Notes under the pieces: generated by a model
The model's database searches: none
What the model was told of the DNA's origin: nothing
Seen by the model: the letters and a program-made list of their open reading frames with translations, nothing else
Part shown: positions 21,655 through 33,771 of the stretch, in pieces
How the letters are laid out: each line of letters starts with the position of its first letter
Numbering within the stretch: position 1 is the first letter of the stretch
Translations under genes and position numbers: made by a program
NCBI GenBank assembly: GCA_015680905.1
Contig: CM027385.1
Coordinates: 28,588,501 to 28,652,500 of the forward strand
DNA: 64,000 bases
Direction of reading: 5' to 3'
Source of the DNA: Coptis chinensis
Lineage: Eukaryota; Streptophyta; Magnoliopsida; Ranunculales; Ranunculaceae

Positions 21655-23312
21655 ATGGTAGAAGCAAAGAAAACAAAGGGTGATGCAACCACATGCAGCG
21701 TCACTGTTAGAGAAGAAGAACACGAGATACTTGAAAGGGGGGAGGATATCGGTCACCATGATATGAGTAATCTCCTCCAAAGACCTATGACCAGCACCGA
21801 TGGACCAGCAGTTCCCGGTGTAGGCCCCAGGAATAACGCTCAAGAGGAGTGTCAAGATGGTAAGAATGCTGTCCTCGCCAACCCAGAGTCTGTTTAGGCA
21901 AGCCAAGCACTACATGCTATGGAACATCAAAGAAGTAATCTTGAACGAGAAGTACAGCTGTTGAGGCATTTGTATCAATCTGACACAAGGAAGGAGCCAC
22001 TCATCGATCTCGATGATGACGACCTTCCAGAAGGTGGTCATGCAAGGAACCCAAGGCATGGGGGCCCAGCTCGACGCGAGACATCTGAGTCAGAATATAA
22101 CAACTCAGATGAGGACTCGGATACGGCATCCGAACCAGTGTCAACTGACTAGGATTGTGACATCGACCCTCGACACAGGAAAAAAGCTTAAACTAATAAG
22201 CATTCCATTAAAGAAACTGCATGGGAAACTGAGAAGAATGACCTAATCCATCAGATGCATAGGATGACAGACAAGGGGAGAAAAATGCAAGACTCCCTTG
22301 TTCAATCTGCCATAATGGGAGCAGGCAGATCTGCTTTCGCATCTCGAATAATGAGAAAACCTTATCCCCGTGGCTACTGGTAACAGAAGTTTAGTGTCTT
22401 TAATGGCAAGTCAGATCCGGTGGATCATGCGTTCAAATATCGAGCAAATATGGGACAATATGAAAGGTATGACCACGTCATGTGTCAAGAGTTCAAAGCT
22501 TCCCTGTTTGGATCTACGCTCCAGTGGTACCGCAGGTTACCTGAGCGGCAGATCAGGTCCTCAGAAGAAATGTTTAGGACATTCATAAACTGGTACTCCT
22601 GCAACAAGCACCAACCAAAGAGGATCGACGCATTGTTCAACATCAAGAAAAAAGACAAAGAAGCATTAAGGTCCTACATGCAACGATTAATGGAAATCTC
22701 AATCCAGATAAAGTTTTGCGATGAACAGACTGCCATAATAGCTTCGAAACAAGGGTTTGATGAAAAAATGCCTTATTCGGATCCCTCTCCAGGAAACCAC
22801 CTCGTGACTTAGAGGAACTCCTAGACAAGGTTGAGACTCATGCGGGGTGGGAGGAGGATGTCCTTAAAAGACACCAGGAAGCAAAAATGGCTAGTCGAAC
22901 AGCACCTGTGGCCCCTCGAGAAAGGAACTCTTCCCCTCAAAAACTGAAGAGAGACCGTAATCTTGGCCGCCAAAGGGCTGAATCCCCATCAAAGGGACGG
23001 ATGCCCGAAGGACAGTACCAGAATGTAACTAGTAGTGCAGATGGAAAACCACAGAAGAAGCCACGGATGGAAGGAGTTGAAAAAGCTCTTCCCTCGATGG
23101 ACAGAAACTTCACCCCTTTGAACAAAATGCCATATGAGGTTCTGGACTCGATTAAGAATTATAGTTACCTCAAATGGCCAGCTCTGCTCAAGCCAGGCTC
23201 CTTGGGTACCAGAGACTAAATGACATACTGCCAGTTCCATAAGAGTAAGGGTCATAGCACCAGAGCCTGCAGGACCCTAAAAAATGAACTATAGGATCTG
23301 ATTGAAAGAGGG
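21655..23312 (+). pseudogene. Gag of B2
   Basis: ATG at 21655. The frame is nearly continuous, with stops at 21895, 22150 and a few more (Trp/Gln codons changed), to about 22780. The capsid core contains YPRGY, NGKSDPVDHAFKYRANM and DALFNIKKKDKEALRSYMQR, typical of the retrotransposon gag fold. After a frameshift 22887-23219 is a basic, Pro/Lys-rich region, then the zinc-binding CQFHKSKGHSTRAC around 23227-23268. It would bind RNA and assemble the virus-like particle. Confidence 0.8.
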
Positions 23313-23315
23313 TAT

Positions 23316-24092
23316 TTGAAGCAGTTTGTAGCACATGAACAGGGAAACGCAGTACAGCCTGAGGAGATCAACACATCAGTTCAGGATCCCCCAGGAACTG
23401 GACCGCTCAATGGCTGCCTCCTGCTAAATATGATTTCCGAAAAGGCAAGCAAACGAATTGGGCTAGTCACTAAAAAGGGCGCGCAATATCAAATGCGCAT
23501 CGCCAAGCAAATGAGGATCATGAATAGCGAACTGACTACGGGTGCACAGGTCAATGTGATACCCCACAAAGATCCGCTTATCCTCTTCACTGAGGCTGAC
23601 TGTTGTGGAATCCAAAGCACACATGAAGATACACTTGTTCTAGCACTCCCTTTTGGAGATTATGATTTGCATCGCATATTGGTTGATCCAGGTAGTTTAG
23701 CAGATGTGCTATACTATGACACATTCAAGAAGTTGCAGATTCCTGATTCTGAGATGGTCGCCACCAACTCCACCCTATATGGATTCAGTGGGGACAAAGC
23801 TTTGACAGTTGGGGAGATCCAACTACCCGTAACTACTGGTCTAGTAACTCTCATCATAAACTTTGTGGTGGTAAAAGCTAACACACCCTATCACATGATC
23901 TTGGGCAGGACCTGCCTGCACAGACTCCGCGCTCTTCCAATCACCTATCACCAATGTTTGAAGTTCCCATACAACAGGAAAATTGAGACAATCAGAGGGG
24001 TTCAGGTGGCTGCCAAAGCATGCTACGCTCTGGCAATAAAGCAGTTCTCACTCCCTTTTGAACCAATAGAGGTAGGGCAACCCGCCAAATAG
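23316..24092 (+). pseudogene. Aspartic protease region (B2), one open segment
   Basis: Open for 258 codons. The active-site loop is RILVDPGSLADVLYYDTF near residue 125, followed by STLYGFSGDKALTVGEIQLP and the Ile-Leu-Gly-Arg end motif (MILGRTCLH). The open frame likely was part of a Gag-Pol polyprotein and has no separate start. The DPGS loop is shared with B1, so it is a family feature and not a lesion. Confidence 0.75.
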
Positions 24093-24173
24093 CAATTACA
24101 GTTGGATCCCCCTCTCCCAGATCTGGTCCCAAGAGAGAGGGAGGGTCCACCCTCACTGCAGTCGTTATAGGAA

Positions 24174-25125
24174 GTGGAAATTATGGGAGGCAGCTCGCCA
24201 AAAACCGCTTTCATCGGCACCTTGTTGAGTTCTGAAGAGCATCAGGCTGTAATACATTTCCTTCGAGAACACATAGACGTGTTTGCTTGGTCATTCGAAG
24301 AAATGCCAGGAATTGACCCCCACGTGGCATGCCACCGGCTCAATGTCCACAGTGATGCAATAATAGTCAAGCAGAAACTGAGAAGGACAGGTGCTGATAG
24401 ATCCAAAGAGGTAAAAGCCGAAGTTGAAAAACTAAAGGAAGCTAATTTTGTCAGGGATATCAATTTCCACACCTGGATATCTAATATTGTCCCAGTACGT
24501 CAGAAAAATAGGTCATGAAGAATATATATCGACTTCACGGATCTAAATTGCACGTGTCCAAAAGACAGTTGCCCTCTACTGCGGATTGACAAATTGATAG
24601 ATGTGACAGCTGGACATGAACTGTTATTTTTCACAGATAGGTCATCTGGCTACAACCATATCCCATTGCATGAGGAAGACCACAAGCATGCAAGTTTCAC
24701 AACCGAGGATGGCCTGTACTGTTATCAGGTCATGCCATTTGGACTAAAACATACGGGGGCCACATACTAGTGCTTGGTGAACAAAATGTTTGAAAGATTG
24801 ATAGGAGACATTGTGGAGGTGTATGTAGACAATCTCCTGATCAAGAGTCTGAAATAGGGAGATCATCTTTCCCACTTAAAACTTGTATTTGACGTTCTCC
24901 GAGAGTATCACAAGAAACTCAACCCTGCTAAATGTATCATCAGGGAAGTTTTTAAGGTATCTGGTTACTAAGCGAGGAATCGAGGCAAACCCAGATCAGA
25001 TCTGGGAGCTCATAGAAATGCCTTCACCTAAAAATATGAAAGATGTTCAAAAAGTTACAGGCAGATTAGCAGCTCTGAACATGTTCATCTCCAAGAGTTC
25101 AGATAAGTGCAAACCTCTGTTTTAG
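24174..25125 (+). pseudogene. Reverse transcriptase (B2)
   Basis: 24174-24518 holds the N-terminal part (VFAWSFEEMPGIDPHVACH, ANFVRDINFHTWISNIVPV). After a TGG-to-TGA stop the frame continues with IDFTDLN, FTDRSSGYNHIPL and YQVMPFGLKHTGATY. The catalytic motif is YVDN, where YVDD is expected. Stops at about 24769 and 24856 and a deletion near 24940 follow. 24883-25125 gives the thumb (FLRYLVTKRGIEANPDQI). Sense, upstream of RNase H. Confidence 0.8.
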
Positions 25126-26120
25126 TTACTTAGAAAAAATACCTCTTTTCCATGGACGAAAGAATGCTAAAAAGCATTCAATCAGCTCAAAACATACTTG
25201 GGGGCACCACCAATCCTTCCCAAACCAATTGAAGGAGAAGTTTTGGGTCTTTATCTTTGTTCATCTGACTACGGTATCAGTTTTGTACTAAAACTTGTGG
25301 ATGAAAAGAAGGTTGAAAAACCTGTCTATTTCTTGAGCGGTACGCTCCTACCTGCAGAAACAAGGTATCCTAAACTCGAAAGAGTCGCTTTAGCCCTTGT
25401 TTTTGCAACTGAGAAGTTACGACCGTACTTCTAGTCCCACACTACCAGGGTAATCACAGAATACCAGTTACGATCAGTTCTGGAAAGGCCTAACAGGTCA
25501 GGGAGGTTAGCTAAGTAGTCCGTGTAACTGTCAGAATATGATATTATCTATGTTCCACGAATCTCAGAGAAGGGTCAAGCACTAGCAGAATTCTTTGGAG
25601 ATTTCCCAATGACTTACACTGGATACGACTCAACAACCCCCAGTTCAGATGAGGGCATCCTGCCTGAACCTCTAAACGCCTATCCAGACCCATGGGAGTC
25701 GAGCTCTAGATGGTGACTGTTTGTGGATGGGTCTTTAAATGACAGAGGTGCAGGAGTGGGAGCTGTGTTAGTTACTCCTGACAACATGCGACTAGAGAAA
25801 TCCATCCGGTTGGGTTGGAACACCTCTAATAATGAGGCAGAATATGAGGCAACACTTGCTGGCCACACAATGGCTCTCGACTTGGGACTAACACACCTCA
25901 CCGTTTTTAGTGACTCACACCTAGTTGTGTTTCAAGTTAATGGAGGATATGAGGCCAGAGATGAGCGAATGGACAAATACCTGGAATTGGTAAGGGTTCT
26001 TCAAGGCAAGTTTGAGAATATTTAGTTCTATCAGTTGTCGCGATCAGAAAATCGACACGCAGATGCTTTGGCATATATTGCCTCGATGTTGAATAACAGC
26101 AAGTCTCGTTCCATCCTGAT
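25126..26120 (+). pseudogene. Ty3-type RNase H and second RNase H (B2)
   Basis: 25198-25434 carries the RNase H junction (KPVYFLSGTLLPAETRYPK). The later part (25570-26120) is the additional RNase HI-like domain: VDGSLNDRGAGVGAVL, EAEYEATLAG, FSDSHLVV and RHADALAY supply the four acidic positions. Stops interrupt it at 25432, 25712 and 26024. B1 has the same pair in better order. Confidence 0.75.
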
Positions 26121-27402
26121 AGAGTTCCAAGAGAAATCCAGTATCCAAGCACTCACAGTTACAACAGTTTGTGTTATTTTGGCCATCACTCCAAATTGGA
26201 TGGACCCATACAAGTCCTCCCTCAAAGATAGGACACTCCCTGAGGATAAGAATGTAGCAAGACGTCTACTTGCAAAGATACAAAGATTCACCCTCATTGA
26301 AGCTGATCTGTACAAGAAGTCCTTTATGGGACCTCATCTCAGATGTCTCTCCCCAGACCTCACTGAACAGGTTATGTGAGAGGTTCATGAAGGAATTAAC
26401 CACGCTGGGGGCAGAACACTAGCTCTCAAGATCTTAAGGCAAGGATACTTTTGGCCTTATATACAAAAGGATGCACATGTTTTTTTCCCACAAATGTGAA
26501 AAGTGTCAACGATATGCTCTACTTATCCATGCTCCAACAACGGAACTACACCCATTGGCCAGCCTATGGCCTTTTCCACAGTGGAGAACTCACATTGTAG
26601 GACCTCTACCACCGACTCTCGGCAATGTCAGATTCTTACTGGTCGCAATGTATTACTTTACCTAGTGGATAGAAGCAGTTCCCCTGGTCTTCATTCGAGA
26701 ACAGGATGTCAGAAAGTTTATTTGGAACAACATTATCTGCAGGTTTGGCATACACAAAGTTATCATCTCAAATAATGGGCAACAGTTCAGTGGGGGATTA
26801 GTCGCTGAACTCTATGAGGAGTTTCACATTGCCCATCTGTTTTCAACTCAAAGGTATCCGCCAGGCTAAAGCCTCTAATAGGGTTATTTTGGATAACATG
26901 AAGTGTAAACTAGATGACACTAAAGGTTTATAGGTCGAGAAACTATCTAAGGTCCTATGGGCATACCGAACTATACCCAGACAGTCAACTGGTGAGTCCC
27001 TATTTTCACTGACCTACGAAACTAAAGCTGTCATACCTCCTGAACTGGTAGCTCCCACTCAGAAATCTAATGTTGTGCACACCCTAGACAATGAGGAATT
27101 GTTATGCAGAGAAATGGATCTCTTAGATGAAAAGAGAGAAGGTGTTACACTGCGCTTATCTGCCCATCAGCAGATTCTAAAAAGATCATACGACAAAAGA
27201 GTCCAGATTCGATCTTTCAAATCTAGGGATCTGGTTCTGCACAAGATCCCAGCGCCCAATGACAAGCTTGGGCCTAACTGGGAAGGACCATACATCATCG
27301 ACAAGGTTGGTTGAACTGGTTTTTACTACCTACGCACTGTTGAAGGGGACGTTCTTATAAAACCATGGAACGCACAACACTTTCTCAAGTACTATCAATA
27401 AA
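26121..27402 (+). pseudogene. Integrase (B2), catalytic residues lost
   Basis: The zinc-finger part runs from about 26360 (EVHEGI, then HAGGRTLALKIL). In the core, the first Asp is replaced by His (RTHIVGPLPP) and the second by Asn (IISNNGQQF). The C-terminal part 27075-27314 (CREMDLLDEKREGVTL, NWEGPYIIDKVG) remains readable. It ends at the TAA near 27400. Several stops and shifts occur. B1 retains both Asp residues. Confidence 0.75.
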
Positions 27403-27561
27403 TTGTTATTTTATGCTTCTTTATGCATTGTTTACTCCTCTCCATGTCATCAATAAAGTTCTCTATATTGCCATCAAATTTCTTCCTTGCATCAGATCTT
27501 TATTTATGATCCACACTAGAATAAGCCTTTAGGGAATTATCTTCTCACTATCTGTTCAAGA

Positions 27562-27802
27562 ATATTGTATGCCAATTTGCTTTAGAACCAGTGATACTGA
27601 GTATGGAAAAGTTGAACTGTATGTCAGTTTCTTTCTCATCCCCACGCAGCTGGAACTGTACGTCAGTTCTTTCAAACTGCGATTATCCTCAATGGGTTAA
27701 GCCTTTAGGGAATCGGACTACACTAACTGTTCAGTAAACTGTATGCTAGTTTGACTTGGAACAAGAGATAGTGTCCTTGAGAGCTTGAACTGTATGACAG
27801 TT
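27562..27802 (+). repeat. Five-copy palindromic 15-mer array (B2)
   Basis: Consensus AACTGTATGNCAGTT at 27562-27577 (decayed), 27615-27629, 27654-27668, 27736-27752 and 27788-27802. The arms AACTG and CAGTT are kept while the central bases vary. Confidence 0.7.
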
Positions 27803-27944
27803 TCTAGAGCTCTCAAAACATCAAACATAGGGGTTGCTGGGAAGATCTGGGTTGGATCTAGATCCTAGCATGCAATCATTGGCTTAGAACTATATCGGCA
27901 TGATGGCGCTGAGGAAGACTCCCCCACTATTGTTCTAATGATAA

Positions 27945-27969
27945 CCTATTAATTTTTTAAATAAATAGG
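27945..27969. terminator. AT-rich hairpin at the pol/aORF convergence (B2)
   Basis: CCTATTAATTT, then TTTAAATAAATAGG, preceded by TGATAA. It is the counterpart of 14637-14661 in B1. The terminator call is inferred from position only. Confidence 0.4.
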
Positions 27970-29299
27970 ACCTGTCGTTATTAAACACAGTGTTATGCTC
28001 ATGGCACCAAGTTACTTTTGCAAAGACATGTCTCTATTGCGATCGAACTCTTAATACAGTTAACTTGAATGGCCTCCATGATATCCTGATCAGATTTTGG
28101 TTATGCCTCATTTTAATTTGTTTAGCCTACTAGGGTCACCTATTGTTGTTCCAAATGAACTTTGGGGGCATCTGGGGTAGAGTATGCATAGTAACATATG
28201 TCATATAACATAAAATGTTATAAATGTATGCATAAACTTGAAGAAATGCAGAGCTCAGTAAGTAAAATAGTATGTGAGCTACATAGCTCAATATTACAGA
28301 CCCATAGAATAATTGTTTATGTGAATCATCAACTAAAAGGCTTATAAAGCAGGGGTAGAATCAAACTTTGGTTCACCATCAGTGCTTGCTGCTGCACCAT
28401 CGTCAAGAACTCTTGTTTCACTTTCAAGAACAGACTGTGTGGTTGGATTAGCTGAAACGGTTGAAGGATGAACAAAACACTTACCTAAAGTTGGAACTGG
28501 CAAAAAAAGAAGTTGAATGGGAGGCATGCATGTCATCATCGGTGTCTTCTTCAGAAGATGAAGAGGCATCACGCATAAGTTCATCCTGGATAGCTGAGAT
28601 ACTGGTGTCTAGATTAGAAAACAAAATGAAAGGGTTGGTTACTCGCCCCTGATCATCCAACTTAGAGACATATCTAGTAGCCTCAATAGCTTCCTCAAAC
28701 TTAATTTGTCTTGCTGCATTAAAGGACTCTTCAGAAACATCAAGCACTCTTAGACCAAAGCAAATGGCATTTTCAGCTGACCTCTTCTTCACCTCCTTCA
28801 CCACTTGAGAATAGAACTTAAAGGTCTCCACCAAGAAGTCACCAGCCTTCTTATTAGAGCGAAGATGCTTCTCTTTTAGAGCCCTCTCATAGCCTGACAT
28901 GACATCATTTGCATGGGCAATGGCTTGGCCAAGGGTCCTCATCTCGGTATTCCTACGGTGAAGTTACCCTTGGACCTAGTCATGCTTTGCTTATAGGGTG
29001 GTGAAGAGGGCGTACAGTTCCAAGAACTTCACTTTCTAAGTGGCAACATCAGCAGCTCTTTTCTGGGCTTTTTCTAGAAAGCCTCGGAGGTTGAAGATCA
29101 TATCTCTCATGTTCTTGAAATGTGTATTAGATTTCTTCTCTCTAGCTAAAAGCTGGTCAACTTGGATCTGTAGCTCCTTAGCTCTTTTCTCAGCATCCTC
29201 CTTTGCCCAGATCAGGTCACCAGTAGCCATGTCGTCAGTAGCTGTACCAACTGAGGCAGCAAAGATGGACTATTTCATGGCTAAAAAGTTATTCACTAA

Positions 29300-29373
29300 C
29301 TGGAAAAGGATATAGAGTGTGTTAGTGAGACAATGAGAGAAACAAAATATTGAACAGAGAGGGAAAGTCTTAC
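29300..29373 (-). other. Intron 2 of the B2 antisense gene
   Basis: Minus-strand donor TTAAG|GTAAGAC and acceptor CCTTTTCCAG, 74 nt. The homologous B1 intron (13181-13253) has the same donor. Conservation of both sites while the intron body has diverged supports function in the family's past. Confidence 0.75.
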
Positions 29374-30597
29374 CTTAACAAGGTGAACAGCAGATCGATG
29401 GAAGGACAGGTCCAAGCTCCCAGCCATGTTGGCTTCAGCCTTGTCAACAGGAGGTCGCATAACTTCCAGATCAGTTCGTCCCCAACACCTCATCTCCACG
29501 ATCATCTCCTTTTCAGGGGAATCTAGAGATCTTGGCAAAAAGGGAATGTCGTCACTGACCTCCCTCCTATCACTAAATAGAGGAGGAAGGAGAGCGACAG
29601 TTACAACAGTTGTTTCAGCAATACCCTTCCCCTTACGATTATTAGGAAGGGAAAGGTCAACAGTCAGAGAAATAGTATCACCAGTTTGTTCAGAACTTGT
29701 GAGAGGATCTAGAACTGGTAGGGGTATAGTTACTTTCTCAAAACCAGAATGGGGAACAATTACAGGAACCTTGAAAAATGTTTCTTTATTCACAGAGAGA
29801 GGGCAAAATTTCATTTTCTTACCAGACAGGGCAACATCAGAAGCAGGAGCAAGAGCAGCTCTCTTTAGTTTAAGATGATTGGACACACACAGTTCCCTTT
29901 TGAAATTACTAGCCGCCAGCAGTTCATGAGGCAGTTCAGGGCCTCTCCCGACAGTGATCACACAATCATCACTGACAGCAGGCTCCTGAACTGAGCCCGA
30001 TGTTGCAGCATCACTAGAGGCAGCCACAGAACTCTTCTCCTTGCGATTTCCTTTTATTCTAGTAATAAAAAAGGATTCATCCTAAACTGGAAGAGGAAAA
30101 AGTTCAGCATCCTGATCCACAAGAGGGGGAAGTACGATACGCCCAGAATTCACAGTATTTATCCCAAAAGGGGAAAAGCCAGGGGACAGAGCCAGCAATT
30201 CTTTAGCAGACATGTTGAAATATTCAAAAAGATGGGTGGGATCAGGAACTATCACTCAAGGCATCCTCTATTCCTTGGGGATCTTCTTGATGGAGTCTAC
30301 CATTACATCATCAGTAACAGATAGTTGATTCCTGGGGGAAGAGTCATCTAAGAAATAATAGCAAAGAAATTCAGGCAAAAGACTCTTATATTAAATTACA
30401 AAGTTCCTGAGTAAGTAAACTTATTGGTTGGAGCATGGGTGTGTTTTATGGGAACATGAATTCCCATTGGCTCACAATCAACATCAGAAGGATGAACGTC
30501 CCACGCATCACCCAACACACAAAGGTGGTGATCAGCCCAGTCTTCATCACTTTATTTCCCCTTAAAAAAGACGATCGGAGAGTTTTTGTCTCTGGTC

Positions 30598-30602
30598 ATG
30601 AG
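30598..30602. repeat. Target-site duplication ATGAG of element C (right copy 62135-62139)
   Basis: ATGAG precedes the C LTR at 30603 and follows it at 62135-62139. Removing C restores the antisense gene of B2 without loss of bases beyond one duplicate copy. Confidence 0.95.
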
Positions 30603-32005
30603 TGATAACAGCAAATTTACATTAAACTAACTATCTATGCGTAAACACAAATAATCAATTAACTAAATAAGTGCTTAGATCAATATTCTTACTCTCAATT
30701 CATTATGTAATATATAAAGAGTACAGATTCGTTCCACTCATAAACTATCAAGACATAAATAGAATTCAACTAATCAAACAAAAAGAACAATGGTGAGAGT
30801 AATGATTTGAATAAGAAATTAACTATTATGATGATACTACGAATTTATACTAAATTAACTAACAATATAGTAATATAAATTAAAGATAGAGAATGTTAGA
30901 GAGAGAATTAAATCTACTTTTCAACTCCTAGAAGTGTTAGAATAGATTGTTAAGAAACCCTAATCTTTATATTCTCACTAAAAGGTTAAATATAAATCTT
31001 AGACTTTTATGATCCCTAATTTAATTATACCATCTCTAGTCATAATCAAATTAGCATGAGAGGAAGGTTTGTTTTCCATTCTCATGACAAAACTCACAAT
31101 CCTCTAGTTTAGATTTTTCTCTACTTATCTCTAAGTCAAGAAAAATCCAAACTTTAAACCTTAATCAACAAATCTATGCTAAACAAATCAAGTCCTCTCA
31201 AAGCTTCATTAACCTCCCTCTAATGGGAGTTTAGCTTTGATTCATTGGACTGAAATTACTTAAACAATAAAGAGAAAATATAATAAAAGACTTGAAGGTA
31301 TTTTTATTGAAGGTTTAATGGAGGCTACAAACATAAACTAATTCTAACCCTGAACTAAACTATAGAGGGAGAGAGAAAGAACCCTAATTACACTAATTAA
31401 ACTAATGGGGGAGTAACCAACTTTGTTTTAGCCTTAACCCTCTTTATATAGGAGAGGGTTAGGTTATAATTTCGTGCATGGGATTTTAAGCTAGGTTATG
31501 GACCCATAAATCAAGTCCATATATAACCCAATTGGTTAAATCCAAGACTTCTAATTCTGGGTGTATTATTGTAGCACGCATTTTTACCAACTTGTAATGC
31601 TCTGATTGAGTCAAGGCTTAAATCATTGGAAAAAGCTTTCTGAGATGGTCATTTTGATATAAAATGGACCTAATTCTAAGGCCTGAGTCCAAAGATATGG
31701 CCTTTTGAAGTTCTATTGATTTTTTTTCAACTCTCTAATCCGGTTTGACTTTCACTTAACAGTGTTGACTTGGACTTTTTAAGGGCTTTTTCTCCATTAA
31801 ACTTGGGCTTTCTTTATGGAACTTTTCTAGCAATCACTTTAGCTCCTTTTAGCACCTAATTAGAAACGAATTGACATTTATTCAACTCTGAAGACTGAAA
31901 TACTCAAAAGCACGTAATTAGTAATAAACCTATATTATTAATAACTTAATTGGCTAAATTGAAATACTATTAAAGGGTTTAAACTACAATTTTAAGCTCT
32001 TATCA
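30603..32005 (-). repeat. 3' LTR of element C (1403 bp)
   Basis: The plus strand begins TGATAACAGC and ends GCTCTTATCA. It matches the 5' LTR (59865-62134, minus its LINE insert), with about 5% difference by eye in the first 190 bp. No ORF supported. Confidence 0.9.
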
Positions 32006-32043
32006 AACCACCCCCAAACAGCATTTTGCTTGTCCTCAAGCAA
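32006..32043 (-). promoter_or_regulatory. Polypurine tract and block-end motif (iv) of C
   Basis: On the minus strand TTGAGGACAAGCAAAATGC is followed by TGTTTGGGGGTGGTT and then the LTR. It is identical in form to 50281-50315 of A. It primes plus-strand DNA synthesis. Confidence 0.8.
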
Positions 32044-33542
32044 ATATGTGAAATTAAAATAAGTGGCCAAAAATGTATTTTTAACTAGTCTCGTTTCTTC
32101 GAGTCGATTTGCATTGACCATATGCAATAAGGCCTTAAACCACTAAGAATTCCCTAGTGGACGAGTTATAGCCTCGTGAGAGTTTTCTAAAGAAGGTACT
32201 CACAAACTTCATTTATACTACAACGACTAAGAAATAAAAGTAATTATTCCCTAATTTTATCTCAGAATCTATACATCTCAGTAGTGTTTAAATAAAGATG
32301 ATCATTCTAAAACTTAAACTAATACATGCATAATAATCAAATCATCTTAAGATAAACAACTATACAATGAACTATGATATGAAATGCAATGGCAGGTCCG
32401 TTTCTTAAACTTTTAGGTAGCTTGCCTAAGTAGGTTCTCACAAGGAATGTGTCAAAACACATAACACTCTGATTTTTCCACTCAAGTTTGCTAACTCCAG
32501 TGTGCAGTAGGCACACGTTTCCTCACAATCTCAATGACAATCCAAGGAAGCCGAGGTCGATTAAACACATCTATCACTTACTATTACACCAACCTATTCC
32601 TAATTAAGCTAGAGGTCTTTATTAGGTGATATTGGGCGTAGGTGTTGGTTAAAGAAGGAAGGAAATGGATATTTAAAAAGACAAGTCTAAGAAAATAGGG
32701 TTTTCATATTATGTAACTAGAGAAAACCTTGTTCTTTTGCTTCTACATTTTGTTTCCATCCTTAGCCTTTTTATTTTGGATTTTTGACTCTTTTTATTCT
32801 ATTTTTGGAGTTTTTATTTTTCTTTTATTTTATTTTCTTTGGATGGAAACTTCTTTTCTTTTTCTTTTCTGAAGCAACTAACTAATTTTTGTTTACACAT
32901 GGTTTTCTCTTCTCTTTTCTTCACTCATCCTATTTCTCATACTTATCCAGATAGGTAGGCTGATTTTATTTTTTATTTTGTTTTATTGGTTAAAGGATTT
33001 GTGGTTTGTGAAAAGGCTAATGAAAGGCTCAGTGGGGCGACTAGCAGATAATAAATTTCATATAGGTGTGAATTTCTGGCTATATCGATTCAAAGAGGGC
33101 CTAAATTCTCGCTTAGGATATGGTGTGGTGATCAAGCAAGTGGATGAGTGATTTCTCTACTCAGATTTGACGTCTCCTTTGTGTCATCAGTCAGATATTT
33201 CACTCTTATAAGACTTTTAGGCTATATGCTTACAGGATATGTATTAAGTACGCTAACCTAGGTCTCAGAAAAATATTGCCAAGTACAATCAAAGATGCTC
33301 ATGCAAGATGTTCGTGAAAAGATGCAATGACTATTACCTACGTATTAATCTATGTTTCAAAAATTAAATCCAAATTCAAGTACTACATGAGATTTCTAGA
33401 CTAATATCATCATGGAGAAGGGAATAATACTATTATCACTAAGTGCCTAGTATAAACAATATTTATGATTTTTAAATTTTTATAAATAAAAGTGCGTAAT
33501 TCACATCCTAAAAGTGCCTAATATTTGCAAATGTTTCTATCT

Positions 33543-33577
33543 CACCCCTAAACAATCAAACGCTTTGTCCTCAAAGT
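33543..33577 (-). other. Block-end motif (iii) of C
   Basis: CTTTGAGGACAAAGCG, a 5-nt spacer and TTGTTTAGGGGTG on the minus strand. It matches 46494-46540 of A and 574-610 of D. Confidence 0.65.
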
Positions 33578-33771
33578 GTAAAAAGATAAGGAAAGAATTT
33601 ACCGTAGAAACGTGGCAATAATTGGCAGTACCTGTAACAGAAATATTGTAAAGATGATATGATAACATGAAGCACAATTAAATTGTTACATACTAACTAA
33701 CATAAACTCTACTGGAGTAAACATGACAGGCAAAGGGTGGCAAAAAGATTTGAAATGAAATACCAAAATAC

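Larger units (their letters stand above)
27403..28341 (+). other. Convergence region between integrase and antisense gene (B2)
   Basis: Non-coding, and matches 14208-15202 of B1 in inverse orientation. It contains the palindrome array 27562-27802 and the hairpin 27945-27969. Nothing else is recognised. Confidence 0.6.
21649..30602 (+). mobile_element. Element B2, left part: Tat-type retrotransposon (interrupted by B1 and C)
   Basis: Plus-strand gag to integrase, then the antisense gene, which runs into element C at 30603 and resumes at 62140. Its own 5' LTR and primer binding site are absent because B1 is inserted 6 bp before the gag ATG. They should be left of the window. Same family as B1, and the two are independently decayed. 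Confidence 0.85.
28342..30602 (-). pseudogene. Antisense gene (aORF) of B2, exons 3 and 2 and end of exon 1
   Basis: Reading on the minus strand from 30602: end of exon 1, intron 1 at about 30440-30345 (both donor candidates have lost GT), exon 2 to 29374, intron 2, and exon 3 from 29299 to 28342. Exon 2 has an open 30027 segment (AASSDAATSGSVQEPAVSD, then IPLPVLDPLTSSEQTGD). Exon 3 has a coiled coil (WAKEDAEKRAKELQIQVDQL) and an open 153-codon piece with HANDVMSGYERALKEKH. Element C is inserted in exon 1 at 30602/62135, so the start is at 62505. Confidence 0.75.
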
